64,000 nucleotides of DNA, from contig NW_019028980.1 in assembly GCF_002105155.1 (NCBI RefSeq), positions 682,001 to 746,000 on the forward strand, in the 5' to 3' direction. The notes below the pieces were generated by a model. The model was given only the letters and a program-made list of their open reading frames with translations. It was not told the DNA's origin and did no database searches. Position numbers and translations under genes: made by a program. Each line of letters begins with the position of its first letter. Within the stretch, counting starts at the first letter, position 1. Shown here one piece after another: positions 36,389-48,476 of this stretch. The stretch is from Lobosporangium transversale. Lineage: Eukaryota > Mortierellomycota > Mortierellomycetes > Mortierellales > Mortierellaceae.

Positions 36389-36816
36389 ATGGCAGAAAGG
36401 ATCGTTTACAAAGCCCAGAACAGTCCCAACCAGCACCAGCCTGATGTCTTTATCTTGACCGAGCCTGGTATGGCCGCCAAGTACCGCGCCCAAAAGAAAA
36501 ATGCCAACCCACAAGATAATTCACCCAAGATCAACCTTATTGATGTTGCTCAGAGTAAGTTTTTTTTATTATTATTGTATATTGTTCCCACGAATGTCAA
36601 TGTGATATCTGATATTAACTAATCATTGTTTTCTTATCACTATTTTTTCTGTCTATTACAGAATTTGAAGTCTACCAGAGCGAGACAGGAAAAGGTTTCG
36701 AGGGCAAGATTTCCCGCCCATCCAAAGCTGTTCTGGATTCCATCTTCAACACTGAGGACGAGTCGGCCATCATCGAAGAGATCATTCTCAATGGCGAGAT
36801 CCAAGGAGCTCATTAA
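36389..36816 (+). CDS. RTC3: RTC3-like protein with SBDS N-terminal (FYSH) domain
   Basis: Small single-domain relative of the N-terminal domain of the ribosome maturation factor SBDS/Sdo1. In yeast, Rtc3 is RNA-associated and linked to stress and nutrient responses. Two exons, 36389-36554 and 36662-36816, give 106 residues, close to the yeast length of about 111. It reads MAERIVYKAQ near the start, then DVFILTEPGMAAKYR, KFEVYQSETGKGFEGKISRPSK after the splice, and ends NTEDESAIIEEIILNGEIQ, matching the domain order. A TATA box and pyrimidine tract upstream suggest inducible or strong transcription. The call rests on whole-domain similarity. Confidence 0.85.
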
Positions 36817-38143
36817 AGAATCTCCCCCCCCCCTCCATTTCTTTTGTTTGAGCAGCAATGGCAACTAAACTTGTATATATACACGTTTTTCCCTCTTCTT
36901 GAATCAATGCGAGACTTGTGAAAAAACGAATTTAAATAAAAAAAAAAAAAAACAACAACGACATCCTTAGTAACGCACTATATTTCACTCCCATCTATTG
37001 GCAATTGATGAATATAGTGAAGACCCATCGATATACTCGTAGAATTGCCATATATACCTGAGGTCTTCAATGATAAGAAAAAAAAGATCATATTTTTATA
37101 ATGTATTGAAAGCAATTGCCTATTGTGGTCCAAGCTCAATGGTCAATGATCGACCTATGACGACAGGATACTGCTTCTGAAACCTTATTTAAATATCTTC
37201 CCAACAAGTTTGTCCCCTCCTCTTCAGTCAGAGACAGACCGTTCATTCTGTAACGCACGCGACTTGGAAGGCTCTTCACGAATGAGACAACAGTCTGATG
37301 TATAATTGTTTAGTGCCACAGGTTCACAAACAGACTAGATGATTGATCTGACACGACACAACATGTCTCGGTTCGGTAAATAAAAAAAAAAGCGAAGATC
37401 AAGCAATGCGTGAGATATGGATATGATATTGCTGGAGAAAAGGATGTGGGCTGAACATTGTGTATGAAGATATCAAGATCCAAGACGACAGCCCAAATAG
37501 TTTCGAACTATTCGCTACAGTCAACATGTTTTTTTCCTAAATGGACACCCCTATTTTCTTGGCATTCATGATGAGATCCAGTTTGCATCTTTATTATTAG
37601 CATGGTATGACTATTTTACAATAGCACGAGTTAAAAAAGTGTAAAAACTAATTTTACTGACCCATCAAAAACTCAAAAAGGCACCTACCTAGGCATGAAT
37701 TTTTTTTTTTGCACCAAAACACCAACGTCTAGAAAATCATTACCACCATGTTCATTGGGTCATCATTTCTATCTTCGGAGACTAATAAAGGAACAAAGAG
37801 AAAGGTACCATGACGAACACAGAGTCATTCTTCATCAATGGCTGAGCTTTTTTTTTTTTTTTTTTTTTTTTTACCAAGTTATTCCTTTTTCGTTATTGGA
37901 CTATTGGACAACACACTCTCTTTCTTTACTCCTCTCTCTTTTCTTTCACACTCTCACCTCATTCTCATTCTCATCCTCCTTCATTCATCATTCATCATTC
38001 ATCATTCTCATTCTCATTTTCATTATCCACTTTTTTTAACCTTTCTTTAATCACACAGCCACTTTCTTGTTCATCATCACCCCACTCCTTCCTTTACATA
38101 ACACCCGACATACGACTACTCCGTTCATACAATAATATTTACA
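36817..38143. other. Intergenic region RTC3 to MARVEL-like gene
   Basis: 1.3 kb without a supported gene. The A run at about 36939-36952 follows the RTC3 3' end; a T run lies at about 37848-37872. A strongly pyrimidine-rich tract with CATT/CTCATT repeats (37910-38060) precedes the next start codon and is probably promoter and leader. Open frames here are T-run and repeat translations. Confidence 0.5.
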
Positions 38144-39382
38144 ATGAATCTTTCACCAACATCTCGCACGTTATTCCTTGTCCAAATTGGGACCTTCTTT
38201 TCTGGACTCATTGTCATTATTTGCTGTTGTCTCTATCTTTCAGCTTACCCTAAATCGCCTGGTGCTGGATCAGTCTCAGGCATTGCTTGTGCAACTCTTG
38301 CCTTTGCGCTTATATCTACAATAACAACACTTGTCCTTGTTTTTCGGCAAAAGTCTGGACGTACAGTTAATGCTAATATTGAAGGAATTTGGGTCGGAGT
38401 AGCTATTGTCGCTTGGATCCTTGCGTCCGTTGGGGGTATTGCTAGCCCTGCAAATGGAATGAGAAACGCGTCCTGCAAGGTGCTTCCTTCTGGCAAAGGC
38501 ACTGATGATAAGAACTATATACGTGCATGCCAATCTATGTTTGCCTCCACTGCGTTCTGTATCCTTTCTGCTCTATTTTTTATCGCCACCGCAGTCATTC
38601 TCGTCGTCTTTGCGGTCCAGCGTGCTGTTCGAGACAAGAAGGCCTCGAAGGTCAAGACTGGAGGAGCTTATCAGCTGGGACCATCACCCTCGCAGTACCG
38701 TCGTGCAGAACAAGCCCACGATATCCCCACAGAGGAACCTAAGGATATAGAGGCCACTTCACCCTCAACTGACCCCACCCCTGCCTCTGCTGCCCCGGAC
38801 ACTTCTGTTTTGAGTCCAACCACAGCTGAAGCCACGACCACTGATTGTACTTTTTCTCAAAATGTGTACCAAGACCCTGTCATTTCCACGCCCACGCCAG
38901 CTACAGTTATTCCTACACCACCAGCTGCAGCTATTCTGTCGCATACCTCGGGCACACCTTCTGCTTATAATACGTACTCCAGTAGTGGCCATGTGCCTCA
39001 GGCCAGCTACCAATCAACTGTAGGTGGCTATGAGAATAGCGGCTATCTTGGCCAGGGAGCAACAGTGACAACGGCAGCAGGAATCGGAGGACAGCAAAGC
39101 TATCATGTTCAACAAGGATCTGGCATGTCAACAGTATCGAATTCTGGATACGGTCAATACCCCCCTAACCCCTATGGCAGTGTTAATGCAGGCAACATAA
39201 ATATGTATCCTCCACAGCACACGATGCCCTATCCTCCTCAACCTCAACAGAGCGCGTATCCGATAATCGCAGCGCCTCATCAGCAGTCTCCATATGGCAA
39301 TCAATACAGCATGAATCAGCCTCCAATGCCTTCAGGCCAGCAAACTCCAGTGATGGCAATGCCTCGTCCTGAATACTTTTAA
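38144..39382 (+). CDS. Four-span MARVEL-like membrane protein with long Pro/Gln/Tyr-rich tail
   Basis: Intronless, 412 residues. Four hydrophobic segments lie at about 9-34, 40-66, 82-101 and 130-158, with a short Cys-containing loop between segments three and four (NASCKVL and RACQSM, possibly a disulfide). This is the MARVEL/tetraspan arrangement of fungal plasma-membrane and eisosome-associated proteins. A basic patch (RAVRDKKASKVK) follows the last helix, consistent with the positive-inside rule for a cytosolic C-terminus. The remaining 240 residues are low complexity: Thr/Pro/Ala-rich first, then repeated Tyr/Gly/Ser/Gln and YPPxP motifs, possible WW or SH3 ligands. Function unknown beyond membrane organisation by family analogy. 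Confidence 0.75.
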   Translation: MNLSPTSRTLFLVQIGTFFSGLIVIICCCLYLSAYPKSPGAGSVSGIACATLAFALISTITTLVLVFRQKSGRTVNANIEGIWVGVAIVAWILASVGGIASPANGMRNASCKVLPSGKGTDDKNYIRACQSMFASTAFCILSALFFIATAVILVVFAVQRAVRDKKASKVKTGGAYQLGPSPSQYRRAEQAHDIPTEEPKDIEATSPSTDPTPASAAPDTSVLSPTTAEATTTDCTFSQNVYQDPVISTPTPATVIPTPPAAAILSHTSGTPSAYNTYSSSGHVPQASYQSTVGGYENSGYLGQGATVTTAAGIGGQQSYHVQQGSGMSTVSNSGYGQYPPNPYGSVNAGNINMYPPQHTMPYPPQPQQSAYPIIAAPHQQSPYGNQYSMNQPPMPSGQQTPVMAMPRPEYF

Positions 39383-39968
39383 ACGGAAAAGCATATAGTT
39401 CCATATAATATAGTATTTCCCACATAATTTTCGCGTTTTGTGAACGTACCAACACACAATCAATCTCTTTCTCAAGTATTTCATACACATCTCCATATTG
39501 TCTATATTCAAAACAATTGCATACGTTTCTCCTTGTAATAAAACACTAAAACGCCCTGACATAACGCAAAAAATAAAGATCATCAACCCTCCTTTTTTTT
39601 TTTCGCGCATTGACATCAGTTGTAATGTAGGCGGTTTGTCCACGTGATTAATGGCATGGAAGAATGACCACCATTTGACTCTCACACGCACACACTTTCT
39701 TTCCTTTCTTTTCTTCGCTCCCATTTTTGATATCCAACTTTTCTTTTGCCCACAAAAAGTACAAATATTCTTCTAATTCGCGTTTGCCTTTTGGACTAGC
39801 ACACAAAAGTCTCATACAAGGTATCTTGTGTCGGAATAGAACTGTAATGATTACAGCATTTCAGAAGCTTTTTTTTTTTTTTTTTTCTTCGTATTATTGA
39901 CTCATCACATTACATGAACTGTTCGTAAAACAGGATTATAACAGTTATTACCACAATCCCAAAATCCA

Positions 39969-40004
<36 letters not shown>

Positions 40005-40147
40005 TATTTTTTATTATTTCACAAGTAGATAGAAGCCTCTTTATTTTCATATTCGTTTCCATTAATCCGTATTTTCCTTCTTCCTTCTTTAATACCATCA
40101 GCACTGACCATATTCATTCGTCTTCATACAACGTCAACACTTTCTCC
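39383..40147. other. Intergenic region MARVEL-like gene to VAC8
   Basis: About 765 bases. AATAAA-like sequences near 39537 probably end the MARVEL-like transcript. T runs lie at about 39867-39886 and 39973-40003. No gene seen. Confidence 0.5.
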
Positions 40148-43100
40148 ATGGGTGCCTGTTCAAGTTGTTGCGCTGGTAACGTCTGATTTCACATCTCGAA
40201 TGTCAGCAAAAATACACTTGCGCGTCCTATTATTTTATTCATACTGACAAACTCTCTTTGTCTCTTTCTCTCCTACATACTCCTGGTATCTCTTGCTCGG
40301 CCGGACGACAACGTTGACAACGACTATGATGACGACAATGACAACGCGCTCTAATGACGATTATTCCACTGAACTTCTACACTGCTCATCCATCGCTCCC
40401 CTGCAACTATCATTCTCAATTAACCCATTGCATTACGCTTTGACTCCCACCACTACCTCGGCTCTTTTATTTTATTTTATTTCTTTTTTCTTCCTTTATT
40501 CCCTACTATCGCCCGGATGGGTGCTGTTACTCTGCGGCTTTTTTTTTTTTTTTTTTTTTTTTGTGGATATCTTGGGACTTGCCGCCCTTGAATAGACCGT
40601 GATCGAAACGGTCTTTATGAGCCCGTGCTCCAGGAGAATGAGCGTGAGGCTGTAGCTGATTTGCTGCAGTTCTTGGAGAGTAAGTCGCAGGAGTATTGGC
40701 ATATTATATTCATTTAATTCATGGGAACCAGCCACGGCAACAAACACGAGTGGAAAATAAGCTTCGACATCATCCCTCTGTCCGTGGAGAAAGAGAGAGA
40801 CAATAGACGCAAAAAAAATCTTGTAGAAAGCAACGGTGGCATATTGCGTGAGACGTTTTTTATTCTTTCACGTATTCCTCCTTCCCGCTATCCTCTCTTC
40901 TTGAGTCGGATTAGGACAAGTATGGATTACTGATTGCAAAGTGACGACAGCAGAGCAGTAAACCAAAACTGGCCTTATTAATACCCATCAACCACACGCT
41001 TCCTTCTAGTTTTTTTCTTTTTCCAAATCATGTCTATACCCTATACTTTTCTATTTTTCTACCTTTTCTCCTTTATTATCCCCCCCCACCTTCTTCTCCT
41101 TGAGCGATCCTCGTGGGTATTTTATTTACGTTGTTGGATTGGATTGTACTTGTTGCTTCTTATTTTGCAATGATCTCTGTTCATCTCCTATTTTTTTTTT
41201 TTTTTTCTTATTTGATCTCCTTTTTGTTGTTTTCATTATTGTTGTTTTGCTCAAAGAAAATACCCATTGCATCTCTATATCCTAACAGGTCCCCGTGCCC
41301 AACTGAATAAATAAATGGAATGAATGGGCTGACCCTCTATCCGATCGAATGGGACTGGCTGACCAATCTTTCCTTTCACCCCCCTTCTTTCTTTCTGCAT
41401 TATATGCATCATATGATAAATTTGTAGACCGTACAGAGACAAACTTTTTTGAGGGAGATCCTCTGCGTGCTTTATCCACGTTGGCCTTCTCCGATAATGT
41501 TGACTTGCAGCGCTCGGCAGCTCTTGCATTCGCAGAGATTACAGAAAAAGGTACTAGTCTAATAATTATTGTTTGTAATTGTTGATTGTCACCATCATTA
41601 TTGTCGAATTTTTCATTTCCATCTTTCCCAGTAACCTTCTCTTGACGCCATCTGCAAGAGGCGAAAAATAATCAAGAGATGGTGAGATGGACTAAATAAG
41701 ATGATGTTTTCATGCATATCTAGTTTTCTGCATGTAACCTTCTTTATGACAACCATTTATTATAGTTTCTCACTTCTGCTAAATCTCTATTCCATTCTTA
41801 GATGTAAAGGCTGTAGATCGGGACACCCTGGAGCCTGTTCTGTTCCTTCTTCAATCACACGATGTGGAAGTCCAGAGGGCTGCCTCTGCTGCCCTGGGCA
41901 ACTTGGCTGTCAATCGTACGTTCTGGTTCCAGCTCATACAATGGGTGCATGAGAATGATATATTTCTTTTGTTGTTGTTGCTATTGTTACATCTGACCAT
42001 GGGCGCTTTGACTGAAAAATTGCATCTGCTGACTTCGCACTCGTCATAGCCGAGAACAAGTTGCTAATTGTCAAGCTCGGAGGGCTCGAGCCACTTATTC
42101 GTCAGATGCTTTCGCCCAATGTTGAAGTCCAGTGTAACGCTGTAGGCTGCATTACCAATCTTGCTACGCATGGTACGTTGAATGCATTTGCAGTGTCTAT
42201 AAATACTGTATCATTTCCTTTATTATCCTTATAATCCTTTCGCTAACATTTCTTTTTTTTTTCTTGTGTTAATTTAGATGAAAACAAGACAAAGATTGCA
42301 AAATCTGGGGCTTTGGTCCCTTTGACACGATTGGCAAAATCCAAGGATAAGAGAGTGCAGCGAAATGCAACAGGTGCACTCCTCAATATGACACACTCAG
42401 ACGAGAATCGTCAACAGTTGGTCAACGCTGGAGCCATTCCTGTGTTAGTTAACTTACTGACTTCGTCAGACACAGATGTGCAATACTACTGCACCACAGC
42501 TCTCAGTAATATTGCTGTAGATAGCGCCAACCGGAAAAGGCTTGCACAGACAGAACCCAAGCTCGTAAATGCATTGATTGGACTAATGGATTCGACCAGT
42601 CTCAAAGTAGAGTGCCAGGCTGCGTTAGCACTTCGCAATTTAGCGTCAGACGAAAAGTATCAGCTTGAGATTGTACGCTCTAGGGGCCTGACGCCCTTGC
42701 TTCGCCTGCTGCAATCGACGTACTTACCCTTGATTCTATCGTCTGTGGCCTGCATTCGTAACATCTCGATCCATCCTTTAAATGAATCCCCCATTATCGA
42801 TGCGGGATTCTTGGAGCCCCTGATTGAGTTATTGGCATACGACGAGAATGAGGAGATTCAATGCCATGCCATTTCAACTCTCCGTAACCTGGCAGCCAGT
42901 AGTGAGCGCAATAAGAAGGCGATCGTTGAGGCAGGAGCTGTGGAGCGTGTTTGCACCTTGGTTTTGAATGTACCTCTTAGCGTACAGTCCGAGATGACTG
43001 CCTGCGTCGCCGTTTTGGCTCTGAGTGGTAGGATACTTGAGAGATTATAGATTCATCTGTCTTTATGTTAAGGTATTATTTATTTGAAACTTGACGCTCG

Positions 43101-43610
43101 TTGCATTTTCTTTCTTCCTCTTTTTCTATAGATGAGCTTAAGCCAAGGCTACTTCAGCTAGGTGCATTGAATGTATTAATCCCTCTTACTGAATCGCCTA
43201 GCGTGGAGGTACAGGGTAACAGTGCAGCTGCGATTGGAAATTTGTCATCCAAAGTCGAGGACTATGGGCCGTTTATTAAGGTTTGGGACCAGCCTGAGCG
43301 CGGACTTCACGGATACCTATCCCGGTTCTTGGAAAGCCCAGACACAACATTCCAGCATATTGCGATCTGGACAATTGTGCAGTTCTTGGAGGGCGACGAT
43401 AGCGATCTGATTGAATTGATCACACGCTCGAATGATGTTATACCCGCGGTCAAGCGACTGACCACGTCGCTTGAGTCAGACCCAGCACAGCAGAATCAGC
43501 AACAGCTGGATGATGGCATGACGGACGAAAGTGAGATTGTTGGATTGGCACGACGTGTTCTGAGTATGCTGGATGTAAAATGCCAAGAGGCACGTTCATG
43601 GTTAATTTGA
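40148..43610 (+). CDS. VAC8: Vacuolar armadillo-repeat protein VAC8
   Basis: Lipid-anchored armadillo protein of the vacuole membrane, acting in vacuole inheritance, fusion, nucleus-vacuole junctions and selective autophagy. Exons: 40148-40175, 40596-40679, 41428-41550, 41802-41915, 42050-42172, 42278-43027, 43132-43610; 566 residues against 578 in yeast. Exon 1 encodes MGACSSCCA: Gly2 for myristoylation and a Cys cluster for palmitoylation. The helical H1 region ([21 protein letters not shown]) is followed by about eleven armadillo repeats, with family-typical blocks such as [19 protein letters not shown] and [16 protein letters not shown]. Introns 1 and 2 are long (420 and 748 nt); intron 1 contains a T run next to its acceptor. 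The last 13 codons and the start of the 3' UTR are repeated at 44002-44062. Confidence 0.97.
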
Positions 43611-44001
43611 TGTTTAAAATAAAAAATAACGGTCGTAATAATTAGGCCCCTATGACGGTCCAATGTTAGGACTTGCGCCTAAAGGTCAAAAAAAAAAAAA
43701 AAAAAAAAAAAAACGCCCCAGTGTTGTTATGACAAGAAAAAGAGAAAAAGAAACTAGAAAAAGAGAAAAGAAAAAAAAAATATTTGTTTTTGTATGCCCT
43801 CTCAAGGCCCCGTTTTTTTGAGTAACTCATAATAAATATTTACAGAGTAGTCTTTCTTACAAAGTGGACATGAAGTTATTAAACACTTGTCACATGTAGT
43901 TCTTCAATAGCATGTGTGTAAAGAATAAAAAAGTCTTGGCCAAGGATACAAGCGATGTTCCAGATTTGGTCTAGCTTGAAAGATGGTTGGGCCATGCCAG
44001 A

Positions 44002-44062
44002 GATGTAAATGCCAAGAGGCACGTTCATGGTTAGTTTGATGTTTAAAATAAAAAATAACGGT
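44002..44062 (+). repeat. Second copy of the VAC8 3' terminus
   Basis: The 61 bases here match 43572-43633 (the last 13 codons, stop and about 23 bases of 3' UTR of VAC8) except for one missing A and one A-to-G change that alters nothing but the copy. Direct orientation, about 430 bp apart. The copy is not part of a reading frame. Confidence 0.9.
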
Positions 44063-44365
44063 TGGTCCATGCGTCTCAACGGCCAGTGTAGTCTATCCTG
44101 CATTAGTATTATAAGCAACACATGTACAGGAGAACCATGTCTGTTACCCCATCCCTTGTTCCCATGGAGAAAAGATTCCTGTTTGGTAAAGTGAACGATT
44201 TACAATTGCTCTTGATAGTGTCACTAGGAGGTTTATTTCTTAGACTCAAAAAAACTCTATCAAGTCTTGGCGTTTTATTTAATCGAATTTTGTTACATGA
44301 ATGCTATGCACCCCTTTCGTATGGCACGGACATAGACCCATTCCCTTCCATTGAACCCACACACA

Positions 44366-44374
44366 TATAAAAAG
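44366..44374 (+). promoter_or_regulatory. TATA box candidate for the lipase gene
   Basis: TATAAAAAG lies 179 bases before the lipase start codon and is followed by pyrimidine-rich sequence (44385-44410). No other TATA-like sequence of this quality is close to the start. Confidence 0.4.
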
Positions 44375-44552
44375 ATGAGTCTCCACCATTCATCCTTTCT
44401 TTTTTTTACAAATTTCCTCACTCACCATTACGATATCTTTCTAGCTTGCTTTAGAATACTTTCTACCATATACTCAACAAAAGACAAAAGAAAAAAAACA
44501 TACATTATTTAAGAGAAACAATCAAGTATAGGCCATAATAACCAATAGAGTC

Positions 44553-45331
44553 ATGGCCTCGTCATCATCCAGCTTGCATCTCCCTTCGTCGCCCACAAAG
44601 TCATCGCAAAGGACCCACGATCACTTTGACCCTCAGCAATCCTCATCTGGTGGTAAGACAATAGACGACGACATGATTTCGGTTCCATACAAGATTAACG
44701 CAGTACAGTTATTAATTCTATTTATTTTATTTTTTGGACAAAAACAGATCTCACCGTGATTCGATCCGATACATCCTCCTGCACAACTAAGAGTGATAGT
44801 AATAACACAGTATCCACAACTGTGTTGACAACCGCCATGGCTACAACTACAGCAGTTACAAGACCAATCACCATTGCAATGCCTGGACAACAACAGCAGC
44901 AGCAGCAACAGCAACAACCCACAACCACAACAACTCTGTCAGTCAATCCTCCAATTCCACTTTCAACCTATATCTCACTATCACAGATTGCTATCTCATC
45001 AGCACTCAAGGTTGCGATGGTCTCGACAAGTATGTCGCTCGGAGTAGCCAGGACAATTGTCTCGGGACTGGACAAGATCCTGGGAATCGCCGTCAAAGGA
45101 GCCACTGGACAAAAATCCGATGGGGGCAGTAGTGGGTATGAAATAAAACCATGTTTACAATGCCTATTATTATTACAATTAGTATTTATATACTCACTTG
45201 TAGCTAAACCTCTTCTCTTAATAGGGTTACGCCTGCCTTTGTCGCTTCTTTACCCTTTCGTGCTGTAAGAAACATGAGTAATTTTTTTTTCCTTTACCCC
45301 TTATTCCACTTGTACTTGTTTGCCATATTGA

Positions 45332-45365
<34 letters not shown>

Positions 45366-48261
45366 ATTAATTGTTTATAATTCGATTAGGCACTGTTGGG
45401 AATCAACTTCAGTGATGTGTTAGTTCAAACCATACTTGAGACTGTGGACGGATCCGTCAATTTAGCGCTCACAACTATTCAGGATGGTCTCGACTTGATG
45501 GATACACTTTTTGGATCTGATAGTACCTCCCAGACGGGCGAAACTTTCCGTGAAGTGTGGGCAATCTTGAATCGTGAATTCACACAGGATGAATCCAACG
45601 GTGGATACCCAGCCTTAGAAGGAATGCGTTTGTTGATGGCGTATGTTGCTATCCAGTTCGCAACATCGGAATTATGGGAAGGCATTCGAGTTAGGACTCA
45701 AGGTCGACTGATTGGTGAATGTTTGGAGTCCAAAGATGAGGAGATGGGCTCGAGCAATGCGTGGTCTGCACTCGCTGCTTGGCCAGAAGAATGGACACGA
45801 GGCCATCTAGCCCTGACAGAAGAAGAGTTGCTGGAGGAACAGAGGATTTTCGAGTTAAGGGAGCGTCAAGAGGGCCGTAATGCAGCATCCTGTAGAACAC
45901 CCAATATGGAGTTGACCAACTTTTTGGCCGCGTCTTATCGATTCTCAAGATTCTGTTCTGCCATGTATGGATCAACAATTTTGGAACTGATGGGTGCCCC
46001 AGAACGATACCCTCCTCCACCCCCTATCTCTGTCTCAAGCGCTTCTTCAGCTTCTCTACAACCCGGCTTGTCCCCAGCCTCGCCTCCATCCTCAACACTA
46101 CCACGGACGGCCACCAATGAGTCGGATCATCACTTCTATTGCTATACAGGAACACCATTAGGATCCATCTTGTATTCATCCGATACGGCGGCGACGGTTC
46201 AGGACGGTTACTATAGCCCTCGCTATTACCTTTTGGATGACGTTGAGACCAAGCAGATTGTACTTGTCCTGCGTGGCACTAAATCATTACATGACCTTAT
46301 GATTGACTTGACATGTGATGCTGCTGATTTATGGCTCGACCATGACACAACGCCCTTAGTGGATACCCAAGGCAACGTAGTTCCTCAACTCAACAATAAT
46401 GATGACAATGGTCAACAGAATCAGAGAAGAAAGCGCCCATTCAAAGTTCATGGTGGATTTCTAAGGGCAGCAAGGACAATTGCCTCTGCAGATACGATCG
46501 GCATTCAAGAGAAAATCAAGGCCGCATTGGAGGCTCGACCAGGTTATTCACTATTGTTGATTGGTCATTCACTTGGTGCGGGTATTGCATCGATCTTATC
46601 CATGCTCTGGGCAGATCCTGCCACGGGCCTCACACCCGAAATCCCCAACCATACGAGTGCTTGGGGATATGGCAGAGGCAAGCCAGCCACTCCCTCAACA
46701 CCTATTGGTACGGGACTAGCTTCTGGTTTAGGACTGAAGATTGGATTGACAGACGAAGATAGAGCCAGGATGTATTTGCCTGGATACCTCCCTCAAAACA
46801 ATGCAGAGTTCTTCTTGCCACCAGGTAGACGCGTGAGATGTTATGCGTACGGAGTTCCCAAGGTCATGTGCCCACGTATGAGCAAGCGTGCCATCAAGGT
46901 ATGGATTCTAAATTAAAAGATGAGAAACACATAAGGCAATAAGTTTCAATTGCAAAAAGCTAACATTTTTTTATTTTTATTTTTTTGTTCAACAGTTGGT
47001 GACAAGCATTTCGTATGGTGATGATGTTGTTGGCAGGTTATCTTTGGGTAGTGTCCGCAACATTGGCCATGCTATGCGTGCACTCCTTGCCATGCGACCC
47101 CCTGCACCCCCCTCACCACCTGCACCCCCCTCACCACCTGCCTCTCCTCCACTGGATGCAACCACTGTGTCGACTGATGTTGAAGTCCTTCATGATTCCT
47201 CTGAGACACTAGAGGAGCTTTTGGAGCAAGAGGGCATGGCCATTGATCGAGAACGTCAGCAGCGCGAGGATGCAGCAGAGCAAAAGAGACGAGAGACAGA
47301 AGCCAAGAAGGCTAAAAAAGCAGCTCAGAAGAGTATTGGGCTCGAGATTGTGCAAAAGGTGATTCGCTGGCGTCTCACAGGAGAGGAGCGACTTTTGGAC
47401 GAGTTTATGGATATTCGTCGAGCCATGCAACGAGAGATGCAGAAACATCAAGAGATCTACTCTGATTGCGATGAATTTTACCCAGAAGGAGACAATGAGC
47501 AGGAGCAAATCGATTTGAACAAGGTATCGCCGGTGTTGGTCCCTGCAGGCAAAGTGCTCTGGATTCGACCCACGTCCTTTGAGAAGGAGCTTGAGAATGC
47601 AGAGACAAAGCAACATCCCTTTGATAGCGTTGTGCATCAGTTTGAATGGGATCATCCTATTCGAAAGGATCCAGGCTCATTGCTGCTCCCAAAACCGATC
47701 TCGCAGCAACTTCAGCAGCATCTAGAAGACGATCAGTCCGATAGCGCATCAATCCAGTCGATCAAATCGACTGTCCGTTCGGGCTTGTATCATTCTCATT
47801 CTTCAGCATCTTCTTCATCCAACCTTCTTTCATCTTCCCCACCTTGCTTGAGCCGTACTCCTAGCCATCATCACTATCAACAACAGCAGCAACAGCAGGA
47901 GCAAGGCCAGCAGCAACAGTACCTGCATCCTCAACCACCTCGTCTTCAGCGTCAGGCTTCCTCGGATTCTATGGCATCGATCACCTCATCCGTATCTTTT
48001 GCAACGACGACCTCGCCTGTGTCGTTGCAACCCGGATCACAAAACACAGACAAGCTGTTGTACCGAATGTATGCAGTTCCAAAGCCTGAGAACGTGTTTG
48101 ATGAGATGTTGTTTTCGAGAAGAATGTGGTCAGATCATTTGCCATTGACATACGAGTTTATCTTGGCTGGTAAACATGCCATCCCTATCACCAACCCCGA
48201 GGCTGCAAAAGAGAAGCAAGATATCGAAGCGGCTTCTGCAAGGGGACAAACCGCAGTTTAG
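44553..48261 (+). CDS. Class 3 (alpha/beta hydrolase) lipase of sn-1 diacylglycerol lipase type
   Basis: Predicted to hydrolyse diacylglycerol or triacylglycerol. Exons: 44553-44652, 44748-45135, 45225-45264, 45390-46898, 46996-48261; 1,100 residues. The N-terminus is Ser/Thr-rich with a poly-Gln run (about 44888-44915). Helical amphipathic segments precede the catalytic domain. The lipase core has VLVLRGTKSLHDLMIDLTCDA (oxyanion and strand region), HGGFLRAA and the nucleophile elbow LLLIGHSLGAGIASI, with Ser near residue 570. After the last intron comes SYGDDVVGRLS, the family's Asp loop. A Pro-rich repeat (PPAPPSPPAPPSPP, about 47098-47150) interrupts the domain and probably forms a surface loop. 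The C-terminal third is Ser/Gln-rich with YRMYAVPKPENVFDEMLFSRRMWSDHLP near the end, where a catalytic His is expected. Substrate is by family only. Confidence 0.87.
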
Positions 48262-48351
48262 TCTCAAAAAAAAAAAAAAAAAAAAAGCTTCCTTACAATA
48301 AAATTTAATGTTTAATTTCAACAATGAAAGGGACGTTGAGTCTTTTTTTAT

Positions 48352-48476
48352 TCATGCCTGTCAGTGATTACTAGGGATCTGTGTTGCTTGCTCTTTTTTG
48401 GTTATTTACTTCACGAAATCCTGACCAAAAAGAGCGAGCAGCACAAGTCCCTAATGATTCCTGAGAACTGGCATGA
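48352..48476 (+). ncRNA. Long imperfect hairpin, candidate structured RNA or small-RNA precursor
   Basis: Arms 48352-48402 and 48424-48476 are reverse complements over about 50 nt with few gaps, around a 21-nt loop. Uninterrupted matches include TCATGCC at the base, TAGGGA, TGTG, and GCTCTTTTT with TGGT at the loop end. Four of the unpaired positions would be U-G wobbles if the plus strand is transcribed. It lies 90 bases after the lipase stop, beyond an AATAAA. It may be a microRNA-like precursor, a 3'-UTR structure or a foldback element. Confidence 0.55.

Larger units (their letters stand above)
43611..44552. other. Intergenic region VAC8 to lipase
   Basis: About 940 bases. It holds a small stem-loop (TTAGGC ... 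GCCTAA, 43642-43682), an A run at about 43687-43712, AATAAA-like sequences, the duplicated VAC8 3' end at 44002-44062, and the lipase promoter. No independent gene seen. Confidence 0.5.
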
